Part shown: in pieces, positions 50,280 to 59,597 of the stretch
Numbering within the stretch: the first letter of the stretch is position 1
How the letters are laid out: each line of letters begins with the position of its first letter
Origin: Acetobacter nitrogenifigens DSM 23921 = NBRC 105050
GTDB lineage: Bacteria; Pseudomonadota; Alphaproteobacteria; Acetobacterales; Acetobacteraceae
Assembly: GCF_000429165.1 (NCBI RefSeq)
Contig: NZ_AUBI01000012.1
Location: forward strand, 1 to 64,000
DNA length: 64,000 nt
Direction of reading: 5' to 3'
The notes under the pieces: generated by a model
Database searches by the model: none
Seen by the model: only the letters and a program-made list of their open reading frames with translations
What the model was told of the DNA's origin: nothing
Position numbers and translations under genes: made by a program

Positions 50280-51256
50280 TTATCTGATTCCTGTGTGATC
50301 ACGACGCAGCGGTCGAGCGCCTCCGCCAGATCCCTCGACGGGAATCCCTGGCGGCGCCCAATAAATACAAGTCGGGTGCGTGGGTCAGTCGCCGCCCGGT
50401 CAGGCGCAGGCCCGAGAGACGCGCGGCGTCCGACCATTTGAAGCAGAAGCGGGCGTCCAGACGCCCCCGCATGATAGAGAATACCCTTCGCTCGCAGAAG
50501 TTGAGCTGAAAAACGTCCTACCGTTTCCTGAAACAATGCAAGATCGACAGGGCGCGCTGATTCCCAGGCCAGACTTGCAAAATTGTCCTCAGCTTTACCG
50601 CCTTCCACGCCAGAGGCGAACGCCGTAAATCGCCTCCGCCCTGCCGGTCCGGACAGAGCCGAGTGCGCCAACAACGCTTCAGGGGTATCGACAACAGGCG
50701 TCCCCGGAGCAATGTTCCGCAAACGCGTTTGGACGAAATCGACTTCTGCGGGAGCAAGAAGATCCAGACGCGACAGCGTCAGCAGATCAGCGGCTCGTAT
50801 CTGTTCAATCCACAGCGGGTCGAAAGCCCTCTCATCTTCAGCAACCAGCCACTGCGCGTCGACGACGCAAAGAACGCCCTCCAGAGCCGCATGTCTCCAA
50901 ATCACGGAGTCCATCAGCGCCGTTCGCATATCGGACAACCGGGAAACCCCGCTGCATTCGATCACGATCATTTCCGGCTGCGGCGTTCTCCCAAGCAACA
51001 TCCTGATTGTCGAAAAGAGGTCTCCCTGCAACGAGCAGCACACGCACCCATTGCGAAGCGAGAGAATATCTTCCTCTCGCCGCTCGATCAGCGTTGAATC
51101 TACGTCTATGGCGCCAAAATCGTTGACGATCACGGCAAGATTTTCGGCCTCCCGACGCGCCATCAATCTGTTGAGAAGCGTCGTCTTGCCTGCGCCAAGA
51201 AAGCCGCCCAGCACATAGACCGGGACGGCGACGTCGCCGAGCAGCGAACCGTTCAT
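50276..51256 (-). CDS. G3E-family GTPase (CobW/metallochaperone-like)
   Basis: This 326-residue protein has Walker A GGFLGAGKT at 17-25, the metal-binding GCVCCS at 70-75 (CxCC), IVIECSG at 97-103 (Walker B region) and SRLDLL as the NKxD-like site, then a C-terminal CobW_C-like half. Such GTPases deliver zinc, cobalt or nickel to enzymes. ATGA overlaps on both sides tie it to a D-aminoacylase-like amidohydrolase before and an M81 metallopeptidase after, both metal enzymes, so a dedicated metal-supply role is likely. The metal and client are not proven by the sequence. Confidence 0.9.
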   Translation of the reverse strand: MNGSLLGDVAVPVYVLGGFLGAGKTTLLNRLMARREAENLAVIVNDFGAIDVDSTLIERREEDILSLRNGCVCCSLQGDLFSTIRMLLGRTPQPEMIVIECSGVSRLSDMRTALMDSVIWRHAALEGVLCVVDAQWLVAEDERAFDPLWIEQIRAADLLTLSRLDLLAPAEVDFVQTRLRNIAPGTPVVDTPEALLAHSALSGPAGRRRFTAFASGVEGGKAEDNFASLAWESARPVDLALFQETVGRFSAQLLRAKGILYHAGASGRPLLLQMVGRRASLGPAPDRAATDPRTRLVFIGRRQGFPSRDLAEALDRCVVITQESDK

Positions 51257-52743
51257 CGACGCCCTAACCGCCCCCTGACCGGCCGTCCCGGGGCGGCATC
51301 CACCCGCAATTCTCCGCCGTCGATAACCGGTTCGCCATTCACCAGGAGAAAGGATACGCCTTCCGAACGTCGGTTCATCGCCGAAAATTCAGCCTTGTCG
51401 GCAATCGTATCCGGATCGAAAATCACGATATCGGCGTCGCAACCCTCTTGCAGTCGCCCCTTTCGACGCATCTGCGGAGCCGCGGATTCGATGATTTTCG
51501 CGGGCCCCAGAGAACAGCGACGCATTGCCTCAAGAAGAGAAACTTTCTTTCGTTCCCGCATATACTCCCGAAGAAATTTTGTGAACGTTCCGGAAGACCG
51601 AGGATGCGACGACGCCTCCGCCGGCAACGGCCATTCGCCGCCTTCGTAGGTCGAGCCATCCGGCAGGGTCCACGGCATGGCGTCCGACGCGATGATACCG
51701 CCAGGATACAGTACCGACGTATCCAGCAACTCCCTATGGCGGGGAACGCCTTCGACATCGAGAAAATGCCACAAGACCAACGTGTCCGGGCGCTCCTGCT
51801 GCGCGGCGAGAAGTTCGTCCCGGCTGGATATCCTTTGTCCGTTCTCAACCTTCTGGATAGCCGGGTAATCATTTCCCGTCCGTTCCCGAAACGCCGGATC
51901 CGCAAAGAACGGCGCTCCGATCACTGTGGACCCGGTTCCGTACGGATAAGCTTCCACCGTAACCTTCAGGCCTTGCTTCTGGGCCATGAGCACCAGTTCG
52001 GCCGCGCGCTCCACATCCTGCAAGCTGGTGCTGTTGAAGTGGCAGATATGCATATGCGCGCCAGTAGCGCCTGCGTAGCCGATGAGCCGCGTATAGGCGT
52101 CGATCGAGCTTCTCGGATCGATGTTCGATGAATAAGCAATATGGGTGTATGTCGGGACGTCATAACGTGCGGCAAGCGAGCAGACATCGACGATCTCCTT
52201 CGCTCCCGCGCCCGGGAGATAGGCATTCGGGATGCCTATACCGACGCCGCCTTCTTCCAGCCCCCGCTCGACGAGAGCGAGGATTTTTCTGCTTTCACTG
52301 TCTGAAGCCGTGTTCTGGCTCCAGCGCGGGTCGTCAAAACACTTGCCCATGAAAGACAACGATGGCTCCAGCGGTCGCTCGATGATCGCCGAAATTCTGG
52401 CGAACGCCCATGCCGCCGCAGCGCCATAGTTCAGCACACGCCCGACGTCCGCCTGCTTCTCGTACCATTTCGCCACGGGCAGAATGCCTACCTCACACTC
52501 GAGGGTCGTCGTCACCCCGTCGAACGCTTGCATCCGGTCGGCAGGTATCGATTGCCCGTGCGCGTGAATATCTATGAAACCGGGAGCCACGACCTGGCCC
52601 GCAGCGTCGATCTCCCGAACGGCTGCTCCCGAGACCGCTCCAACCCGCTCGATGGTCCCGGAACGTATGGCGACGTCGCCACGTTTCTCCAGTCCCGTTT
52701 CCGGGTCGACGAGAATGCCGTCGCGGATAATAACGTCGTACAT
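51253..52743 (-). CDS. N-acyl-D-amino-acid deacylase-like amidohydrolase
   Basis: Starting at the ATG at 52741-52743 (AGGA eight bases upstream; ATG at 52752 also possible) the protein has 496 residues. It fits the D-aminoacylase branch of the amidohydrolases: GFIDIHAHGQ with metal His60/His62, TTTLECEVG with the metal Cys83, THIAYSS and HICHFNSTS for further metal His, and GGIIASDAMPW with the catalytic Asp. It should cleave N-acyl-D-amino acids or related N-acyl/ureido compounds. It overlaps the GTPase gene by 4 bp and follows the CapA-like gene by 10 bases. Confidence 0.9.
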   Translation of the reverse strand: MYDVIIRDGILVDPETGLEKRGDVAIRSGTIERVGAVSGAAVREIDAAGQVVAPGFIDIHAHGQSIPADRMQAFDGVTTTLECEVGILPVAKWYEKQADVGRVLNYGAAAAWAFARISAIIERPLEPSLSFMGKCFDDPRWSQNTASDSESRKILALVERGLEEGGVGIGIPNAYLPGAGAKEIVDVCSLAARYDVPTYTHIAYSSNIDPRSSIDAYTRLIGYAGATGAHMHICHFNSTSLQDVERAAELVLMAQKQGLKVTVEAYPYGTGSTVIGAPFFADPAFRERTGNDYPAIQKVENGQRISSRDELLAAQQERPDTLVLWHFLDVEGVPRHRELLDTSVLYPGGIIASDAMPWTLPDGSTYEGGEWPLPAEASSHPRSSGTFTKFLREYMRERKKVSLLEAMRRCSLGPAKIIESAAPQMRRKGRLQEGCDADIVIFDPDTIADKAEFSAMNRRSEGVSFLLVNGEPVIDGGELRVDAAPGRPVRGRLGRR

Positions 52744-52753
52744 ATTGCTCATC

Positions 52754-54073
52754 CTATGCAGGCACGTAGCGCAGCGTTTCGCCATCGAGCGCCAATTCCG
52801 TGCCAAACGGTCGGGATAACGCATCAAGGCGTCCCAGGATCGATCTGGCTTGTTCACCTTTGGCAAGTCGGGGAACGCCACGTTGATGCGCCGCTCCGCC
52901 AAGCCCGAGTTCGACAGGATGAATGACCATTTCCTTCAGAAGACCATGCTCGAATTTACAAATTGGCGTCACGGTTTCCCAAAATCTTGTTTCAGCAGGA
53001 AAACCCTTCGTATCGTTCTCCGTACGTAGCCGATAGACATGCGCGGGCGTCATGTCAGATGGGGCTCGAAACCGACGGTACGAGTCTGCCGGCAGTCGCG
53101 GCACCAACTCATTCTGGCCGATGAAATTTCCCAGACTGTAAAAGATCGGCTTCCCCCGGTAGAATTCTATTCCCCTAAGGAGATGCGGGCCGTGTCCAGC
53201 GACGACATCGGCGCCGGCGTCGATAACGCTGTGAGCGAAATCGCGAAAAAATGGCGCAGGCGTCTCTTCGTCAATGACGCCAGCGTCGTTGTAGCCGGGC
53301 TCGTGCGAATGCACGCTCACTATGACGACGTCAGAGACCAGGCGCGCTTCTTTCACCCAGCGGACGATGTCATCCACGTCCTCAGCGCGAGCCGTCGCCC
53401 TAATTCTGGTCTCCTTGCCGGGACGGAAATTCAATCCCCCTAAGGGCAACATTTGAGGATCGGCTGGCTCGAACCCAAAACCAAGCCTGACGATCGCGCG
53501 TCGCATAGTCTCAAGCCCCAGTTGCTCCGCGATCTCCCGCAAAACCGCCATCTGCGCTTCGGTGACTTCATATGTAGCCGCATAGTGGAGAGGATTGCAC
53601 CCGGGGCGCCCCTGCATGGCGTCTGTCTGGGCGGCCGCTTCCTGCCCGACGCCGAACGTGGACGTGCATGACAGCATCGCCACGGTTCCGTTCGGATGCG
53701 TGCAATATGTCGGCATACGGGCGCGGGTCAGGTCCGGGCCTATGCCCGCGTAAAGAACCTGCCTTTCGTCGAGTTCTTTCATCGCCTTGCGCAGACCGGA
53801 AATACTGTAATCCAGACTATGATTCGTCGCCGCGGCGAACAGGTCGAAGCCTGCTTCGGTCAGTTCGTCGATAACCCATGACGCCGCGCCGAAATGGGAC
53901 CCTCCGCTCTCGAGCGCGGGATCTCCTTCATAATCGTTCGGCAACACCTCGAGATTGGTGAAAGAAACGTCAGCCTCACGAATCAAATCGAATAGCGGCG
54001 CAATGCGCGCGTCGGAGAAACTGTTCAAACGACGCAACAGAATGCTATCGCCGGTGAGCGAAAGTGAAAGCAT
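52754..54073 (-). CDS. CapA/PgsA-family metallophosphatase-like protein
   Basis: This 439-residue protein has the CapA (poly-gamma-glutamate synthesis) pattern: LSLTGDSILLRR, DVSFTNLEV, FDLFAAATNHSLDYSISGLRK with the metal site, VVIVSVHSHEPGY, and AGADVVAGHGPHLLRGIEFYRGKPIFYSLGNF. There is no signal peptide or membrane helix, unlike capsule CapA/PgsA proteins, so it is probably a cytoplasmic hydrolase. No PgsB/C partners are present. It sits between the TonB receptor and the D-aminoacylase-like gene, which suggests a role in using a gamma-glutamyl or phosphorylated compound rather than making a capsule. Confidence 0.85.
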   Translation of the reverse strand: MLSLSLTGDSILLRRLNSFSDARIAPLFDLIREADVSFTNLEVLPNDYEGDPALESGGSHFGAASWVIDELTEAGFDLFAAATNHSLDYSISGLRKAMKELDERQVLYAGIGPDLTRARMPTYCTHPNGTVAMLSCTSTFGVGQEAAAQTDAMQGRPGCNPLHYAATYEVTEAQMAVLREIAEQLGLETMRRAIVRLGFGFEPADPQMLPLGGLNFRPGKETRIRATARAEDVDDIVRWVKEARLVSDVVIVSVHSHEPGYNDAGVIDEETPAPFFRDFAHSVIDAGADVVAGHGPHLLRGIEFYRGKPIFYSLGNFIGQNELVPRLPADSYRRFRAPSDMTPAHVYRLRTENDTKGFPAETRFWETVTPICKFEHGLLKEMVIHPVELGLGGAAHQRGVPRLAKGEQARSILGRLDALSRPFGTELALDGETLRYVPA

Positions 54074-54151
54074 ACTTCATTCCCAGCAAAATCCCGTCCA
54101 GCGAACGGAACTTGCGTTTCGACGGATTATCTCGTCGTTCAGTAAACTCGA

Positions 54152-54177
54152 GCGTTTCGTCGCATCTGACGAAACGC
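54152..54177 (-). terminator. Hairpin between TonB receptor and CapA-like gene
   Basis: A perfect 10-bp stem, GCGTTTCGTC (54152-54161) with GACGAAACGC (54168-54177), encloses a 6-base loop 16 bases after the receptor stop. Only a weak T-run follows on the minus strand. It may attenuate transcription so the receptor is made in excess over the enzymes downstream. Confidence 0.5.
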
Positions 54178-54193
54178 CCTGTCGTGACTGATT

Positions 54194-56617
54194 TCAGAAG
54201 TCGAAGCCGAACCGGCCGCCGACGAAACGGGGAGAGCCTGAGATACCCGTCAGTGCCGTCGTCGCCGCCACCGGGACGACCAGTATGTAATGCCGGTTCG
54301 TCAGATTTTCAGCGTATGCAGTAACGAACCACTTGCTGTTGATCGGCTTGAACGTAACGCTGGCGCCCATCAGGAAATAAGACGGCACGACGTAAACGCC
54401 GGAGCCGCGCGGCTGCAGGCTGTCCTGCTGCGTCCGGTAAGAGTAATCGACCGCAAAGTTCAGCTTGTATTTCTTGAAGACAGGGCGAGTGTCGTAACTG
54501 GCCATGCCGCTCAGGGTAAGCTTCGGCATACCCATATCAGCGCCGTCATAGCTGCTGTAGACGGGGGAATAGACGCCCGTCAGTTTGTAATTGGCCGAAA
54601 CCGCAGCGCTGTTGACCTGTTGGTAATCCGTATATTTTCCCCGCAGGTAACCGAAAGTCTGTGTAAGAGTCAGGCCGGGAAACGGGTTCGCGTCCACCGT
54701 GAACTCGGTTCCCCAGATTTTCGAATGCGGGATATTGACGTAGGATCCATATGTTCCGGGCGTGCCGCTGCTCGTTGCGACGTTCGGATTGCCCGAAATG
54801 ACCACAGTGCCGAGCATCTGCTTGTCATGATAGTCGTCGTAGAACATCGCCGTGTTGAGGCGTAGCCTGTGATTGAAGAATTCCGTTTTCAGACCGATCT
54901 CATACGCCAGAACCCATTCGGGTTTAAACGGTTTGATCTGAACATCGGATACGGTGGTGTTGGTCGTGAATCCGCCCGGTTTCACGCCGCGCGAGATGCT
55001 TGCATACGCCAGGATATTATCCGTAGCCTGCCAGGCGAGCGCGGCTTTTCCAGAAAACTGGTTGGTCAGCGCGCCTCTGGTCCCAAAGCTCGTCTCACTC
55101 ATACAGGTTGCCGCGCCGTTACACCTCGCGGCCTGAGTCGTCGAAGGCTGCATGTAGTATTGTTTGACCGCATCGCCAACAAGCTGACGCTCGTCGCTCT
55201 GATGCGTCAGACCGAACGTGAACTTCAGCTTGCGCGTCAAATCGTAGCCTAACGTCGCATACTGGCTGAAATTTTCTTGCGGCTGATTATGCAGACTGTC
55301 TCGGAAATACCCTACGTAATCCGTAAGATCGAACCAGTTGGCGCCGAAGGCCCGAACCCGATTGTAGTATAGGCCTGTCGTCCAGTGAAACCGGCCATTC
55401 AGCAGCGGCTTTCCTTCCAGGCGGATTTCTTGAGAGAAGACATTCGTATTTCCTGCGAAATACGTATCGCCGGAACGGAACGCCAGGGCGTCGCGGTCGA
55501 CATATTCATGTCTCTGTTGTTGAGAGAAATTACTGATACTGACCAGCTTTGCGAAATTCAGTTCGCGAGACGCCTTGAGTGTAATCCCCCACGTCACGTC
55601 ATTATTCGACGGAATACTCTTGGGGTTGATGCCGATCAGTTTTGCGTATTGCGGATTCAGACTCCAGCCCGTGGCGTAAATGTTCTGATCGCGCGGAGCG
55701 TTGCTGAGCGTGGAAAAATCCTGGAGCACGAAAGCGCCTGTGGCGTCCGAGCGATCGAGCGACCAGTTGCTGATCAGATCGATATTGGTCTTCTCGTCAG
55801 GCTGCCATGCAAGACGCCCTCTGATAGCGCCCATGTTCGCATTGCCAAGTTTTTGCCCCGTCACGCGATTAAAGCGAAACGCTCCCCCTTCCATGTTCAA
55901 AGCGGAGATACGGTATTGCAGATTGCTCGTGATCGGTCCGGAAACATATAACGTGGTCTTGCTGCGATCCCGGGTCGCAAGATCTTCTGTAATTCCGTAG
56001 TGAAGTTCTTTCGTGGGCGCCCGGCTTTCGATGCGCACCTCTCCACCGGTGTCCGACAGCCCGTGAGTAAATCCTACAGGACCCGGATCCGCAGCCACGC
56101 TCTGCACATCGAACATCTGGCCGCTGCTCATGGACGAAATCGGGTAGGCGACGTCGTCAAAGTAGGTCAACACCGACGGCATGTTGTTCTGGGTGTAATC
56201 CTGGAGACCGATGCCGCGCAGGTAGTAAGAGGGCGCATTCGAACCGCCTTCCGTCTGCACCGTAAGGTTCGGCACAATGCGACCGAGATCCATGACGCTG
56301 TTAATATGACGCTGCGTCAACACCTCCTGATCCAGATAAGTCGCCGAGTTGGCTTCGTGCTGCTGCGCCGAAAACTTCAATACGCGATGGCGTGCCACCA
56401 CGCTGACAGCTTCCGTGTCCGTTCGCACCATGGATTGTCGCTTGCGCAGCGTAGCGGGTTTTGCAGGCTGCGCCACAGCCGCAGTTCCGACGTTTACGTG
56501 CGGCGCGGCTTTTTTGTGCGTCGCAGACGCCGCGCGCACAGCGCCACCATGAAGCGCGCATAGCGCGGTGGCCACGGAGAGCGACTTTTTCAGGTGCAAT
56601 GATGAAACGCGAACCAT
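54194..56617 (-). CDS. TonB-dependent outer-membrane receptor of the D-amino-acid locus
   Basis: This 807-residue receptor has a signal peptide (to about 30), an Ala/Lys/His/Pro-rich linker, a TonB-box-like EAVSVVA at 69-75 and a plug (QEVLTQRHINSVMDLGRIVP, APSYYLRGIGLQDYTQNNMP). A barrel follows and ends in VGGRFGFDF with the terminal aromatic residue. It sits between the RpiR regulator and the CapA-like, D-aminoacylase, GTPase and M81 genes on the same strand, so its ligand is probably the substrate of that pathway rather than iron. No Fur-like box was seen upstream. Confidence 0.9.
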   Translation of the reverse strand: MVRVSSLHLKKSLSVATALCALHGGAVRAASATHKKAAPHVNVGTAAVAQPAKPATLRKRQSMVRTDTEAVSVVARHRVLKFSAQQHEANSATYLDQEVLTQRHINSVMDLGRIVPNLTVQTEGGSNAPSYYLRGIGLQDYTQNNMPSVLTYFDDVAYPISSMSSGQMFDVQSVAADPGPVGFTHGLSDTGGEVRIESRAPTKELHYGITEDLATRDRSKTTLYVSGPITSNLQYRISALNMEGGAFRFNRVTGQKLGNANMGAIRGRLAWQPDEKTNIDLISNWSLDRSDATGAFVLQDFSTLSNAPRDQNIYATGWSLNPQYAKLIGINPKSIPSNNDVTWGITLKASRELNFAKLVSISNFSQQQRHEYVDRDALAFRSGDTYFAGNTNVFSQEIRLEGKPLLNGRFHWTTGLYYNRVRAFGANWFDLTDYVGYFRDSLHNQPQENFSQYATLGYDLTRKLKFTFGLTHQSDERQLVGDAVKQYYMQPSTTQAARCNGAATCMSETSFGTRGALTNQFSGKAALAWQATDNILAYASISRGVKPGGFTTNTTVSDVQIKPFKPEWVLAYEIGLKTEFFNHRLRLNTAMFYDDYHDKQMLGTVVISGNPNVATSSGTPGTYGSYVNIPHSKIWGTEFTVDANPFPGLTLTQTFGYLRGKYTDYQQVNSAAVSANYKLTGVYSPVYSSYDGADMGMPKLTLSGMASYDTRPVFKKYKLNFAVDYSYRTQQDSLQPRGSGVYVVPSYFLMGASVTFKPINSKWFVTAYAENLTNRHYILVVPVAATTALTGISGSPRFVGGRFGFDF

Positions 56618-56692
56618 ACGTCACTCCGAGGGGATTTTAATTGCGATATCAAAACAATAACAACGCGATAGGGCTACAACGCGGCCCATCTC

Positions 56693-57553
56693 TCAACTCT
56701 TGAAGGCGAGAACGTCGATCTCCTCCATCAGGCTTTCCACCTGCGTGAGCCTGCTCGCCACGGCGCCGCCGACGGACTGTTCGAGCAGCGACGCAAGGCA
56801 GTTCACCAACGTCATGGCCGCGCCATAACTGTCGAAAATCCCCCTGCCCTCGACCGCGCAGCGAAGCGTCAGATTGACACCGTCATCGTTGGGCGGAGCA
56901 TCGAAGTCCCCGATCTGAAGCACTTTCGCACCACGCCGCTGGGCCACACGCGCAATCCGCCCGCGGACAGGGCGCCGTCGCCGAAAGGACAACAATACGA
57001 CCAGATCGTTTTCCGCAACATTCACCAGATCTTCGCCCAAAGTCATCCCCGCACGGGGAAGAAGAGCAGCGCCCTCGCGCATGAGATTGAGAATATTGTG
57101 AAGATAGGAACCAACGATCATCGAGTTACGAAAACCGACGATCCAGATGCGGCGAGCGTCCCTGAGCATCGCGACCGCCCGCTCCAGCTTGTCGGCGGCA
57201 AGATCGTCGGCCGTGCGCGACAGGTTATGATTTTCCTGCCGCACATAGTCAGTAAAATCGTAATTGATCTTTTCATGACGTTCCGTGCTGCGAAGAGCCA
57301 CAAGCGGCGACCCCATCTGCGCGCGTTCACGCGCCTGGGTGTGCGCCTGCTGATAGCTTTCATAGCCCAGACGACGAAAAAAGCGCGCCGCCGTCGGGTT
57401 CGACACCTGCGCACGCGTCGCAATTTCTCCGGCAGTAAAGCCCGAGAAATTACATTCCATCTCAAGTATGACCGCGGCGAGCCTGCGTTCGCCGACGGAC
57501 AACTCGTCTTGAACGTTCATGATTCGAACCTCGATCGGGGTGTCGTTTTCCAT
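56693..57553 (-). CDS. RpiR-family regulator with SIS domain
   Basis: This 286-residue protein has an N-terminal RpiR helix-turn-helix (LSVGERRLAAVILEMECNFS, FTAGEIATRAQVSNPTAARF) and a C-terminal SIS domain (RRIWIVGFRNSMIVGSYLHN, ENDLVVLLSFRRRRPV) that normally binds a phosphosugar or other phosphorylated ligand. The ATG at 57551-57553 has GTGAGTGCGG just before it. It is the first gene of the minus arm and faces the plus arm across a 144-bp spacer with a 9-bp inverted repeat. It probably controls both arms. Confidence 0.9.
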   Translation of the reverse strand: MENDTPIEVRIMNVQDELSVGERRLAAVILEMECNFSGFTAGEIATRAQVSNPTAARFFRRLGYESYQQAHTQARERAQMGSPLVALRSTERHEKINYDFTDYVRQENHNLSRTADDLAADKLERAVAMLRDARRIWIVGFRNSMIVGSYLHNILNLMREGAALLPRAGMTLGEDLVNVAENDLVVLLSFRRRRPVRGRIARVAQRRGAKVLQIGDFDAPPNDDGVNLTLRCAVEGRGIFDSYGAAMTLVNCLASLLEQSVGGAVASRLTQVESLMEEIDVLAFKS

Positions 57554-57570
57554 CCGCACTCACTTCACTT

Positions 57571-57598
57571 TCGGAATGAAACACATTTATCATTCCGA
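57571..57598. promoter_or_regulatory. 9-bp inverted repeat, candidate RpiR operator
   Basis: TCGGAATGA (57571-57579) is repeated exactly in inverted form, TCATTCCGA (57590-57598), with a 10-base AT-rich centre. It lies in the 144-bp spacer between the RpiR gene and the plus-strand catabolic arm. RpiR regulators bind such GGAAT-type palindromes in some bacteria, so this is a strong candidate operator for both arms. Confidence 0.65.
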
Positions 57599-57697
57599 AC
57601 ACAACATGAAAAAATTATTTCGTTACGATCTTGACGAACCGACCTCCGGCGCGGCCTGATGCGACTCCCCCTCCCAAATCAGCGTCAGTAACGCCCG

Positions 57698-58288
57698 ATG
57701 CTTTCTCCAGCCTACATAGCCCCCACCCCGGTTACCGAGGAGCAGTTTGCGCGCCCGGCCGGACCGACCGCAGCCGCTCCGGTGCGCGCAACCGTACGTG
57801 CCGGGCCGCAATACACCCTCACGTCACTCATGTCGCTTCAGGCGCTGGCGACCTCGCGCGGGTGCAATCCTCTGTTCTACAAGCAGGAAAGCGAGCGCTT
57901 CGGTCTCGGCAACATCAAGGCGTTCGGCTGCGCCCATGCGCTGCAGAAACGCGCGACAGACGACACTCAAGGGGTCTCGGTGGTCAAGGGCGAGCGCGAC
58001 TGCCGCCGTGGCATCTATGTCCATGAGCATGTCACCGCCGCTCGCGCGGACGCCGTCTCCGACGCCGCCATGTGGCGCGCGCAGCAGGCGCCCGAGCGTA
58101 ACGGGTGGCGCGTGACATCTGGCACGTCCCGTTCCAGTTACGGAGAGAGTCCGGGCTGGGTCATGCAGGGCTACAGCTTTATCGACGAAGAAATCCGTAA
58201 CCAGACGCCCGACGCGCCGCCGACGCACGTGTTACTTCAGGCGCATATAGACGGTGAAGCAAGCCAAGTCGCCGTCTGTGTCGGTTGA
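57698..58288 (+). pseudogene. Decayed diaminopropionate ammonia-lyase (dpaL-like)
   Basis: A 196-residue frame keeps scattered segments of diaminopropionate ammonia-lyase, a PLP enzyme. These are FYKQESERFGLGNIKAFG (around the PLP lysine), a degraded ATDDTQGVSV where intact enzymes read CATDGNHGRSVAWGA, IYVHEHVTAARADA, GWRVTSGTSRSSYGESPGWVMQGY and PTHVLLQAHIDGEA. Blocks between them are missing, and the frame stops at about half of the usual ~400 residues. This is a relic, not a working enzyme. It is the first item of the plus arm, so the pathway may once have ended in deamination of a diamino or D-amino acid. Confidence 0.75.
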
Positions 58289-58477
58289 TGAACTACGCAT
58301 CAACGCAACGCGTTTGAACGCTTCACTACAAACCGCCAGAACACATCGCCGCCCTTTTTGGCGACTGCGTGCCGCACAACATCAAGGAATGCACAGCGCC
58401 GAAAGATTTGGTTCGAGGCACAGAAGTTTTCGCGCGCTTCGTTCTGCGTTATAGCGAAATTTCATCGGAGCAGGGTC

Positions 58478-59392
58478 ATGACAAGAGAAATTATCATCGC
58501 CGGCGCGCAGATGGGGCCGATCGCGCGGGTCGACACAAGAGAAAGCGTGGTGGCTCGCATGACCACTCTGCTTGAGAAGGCCGCGCGAATGGGCGCGCAA
58601 CTGGTCGTTTTCCCGGAGCTCGCGCTTACGACGTTTTTTCCTCGCTGGTTCATGGCGGAACAACAGGAGATCGACGTCTTCTTTGAAACGCAAATGCCAA
58701 ACGAGTCGACAGAGCCACTTTTCACGCGTGCGCGGTCTCTGGGCGTGGCGTTCACGTTCGGTTTCGCTGAAAAAGTGACCGAAAATGGGATCGTCAGACG
58801 TTTCAATACGTCAGTTCTCGTCAACATACAGGGGGAGATTGTCGCGCGTTATCGCAAAATCCACCTACCGGGTCATTCCGAACATGAGCCATGGCGCGCG
58901 TTTCAGCATCTCGAAAAACGTTATTTCGAACCAGGAGAGGGATTTTTCGAAACGACCGACCTTCTTGGCGGCCACTTCTCCATGGCCATCTGCAACGATC
59001 GGCGCTGGCCGGAAACATATCGCGAAATGGCGTTGCGTGGGGCCGAGGTCGCGACCATCGGTTACAACACGCCTCTACATTACGCGCAGGCCCCGGAGCA
59101 CGACCACCTTCAGTCCTTTCATAACCACCTTTGCCTGCAAGCCGGGGCCTACCAGAACGGCCTGTGGGTCGTGGGCGTCGGCAAGACGGGCGTCGAGGAG
59201 GGTTGCGGCCTGCTCGGCCAAAGCTGCATCGTCGCCCCCACGGGTGAAATCGTCTCGATGGCCAGCACCACTGGCGACGAAGTGATCGTCGCGGCGTGCG
59301 ATCTCGACCGTTGCGCGGAAATTCGCGAAAATATTTTCAATTTCGCGAAAAATCGACGCCCGGAAATGTACCCGTTGCTCAGCGCAGTATGA
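58478..59392 (+). CDS. N-carbamoyl-D-amino-acid hydrolase (nitrilase family)
   Basis: This protein of exactly 304 residues, the length of known D-carbamoylases, has its catalytic triad in place: Glu47 (FPELAL), Lys127 (RYRKIHLPG) and Cys172 (AICNDRRWPET). Other matches are TTFFPRWFMAEQ, HLEKRYFEPGEGFF and GCGLLGQSCIVAPTGEIV. It cuts N-carbamoyl-D-amino acids to D-amino acid, CO2 and ammonia, the last step of the hydantoinase route. The ATG at 58478 has a GGAG upstream. No hydantoinase is in the window. It is followed by two MFS transporters and two hydrolases. Confidence 0.93.
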   Translation: MTREIIIAGAQMGPIARVDTRESVVARMTTLLEKAARMGAQLVVFPELALTTFFPRWFMAEQQEIDVFFETQMPNESTEPLFTRARSLGVAFTFGFAEKVTENGIVRRFNTSVLVNIQGEIVARYRKIHLPGHSEHEPWRAFQHLEKRYFEPGEGFFETTDLLGGHFSMAICNDRRWPETYREMALRGAEVATIGYNTPLHYAQAPEHDHLQSFHNHLCLQAGAYQNGLWVVGVGKTGVEEGCGLLGQSCIVAPTGEIVSMASTTGDEVIVAACDLDRCAEIRENIFNFAKNRRPEMYPLLSAV

Positions 59393-59597
59393 GCGCGAGC
59401 CTGCTCCGCAGCGATAAAATCGTTTTTAAATCGCATCGTCTGTTGGACGAATGGAAACTGGAGGCTAGCCTGTCGGCAGACACCGTTTATGGGAACGTCA
59501 CCACGCGAGGAGCACGACGCCTTTGGCCCCTGACGACGCCAACCCCACAGACGGCCAATCCCAGACGCCAGCGCGCGCATCGCCCAGGAGCCCTGCC

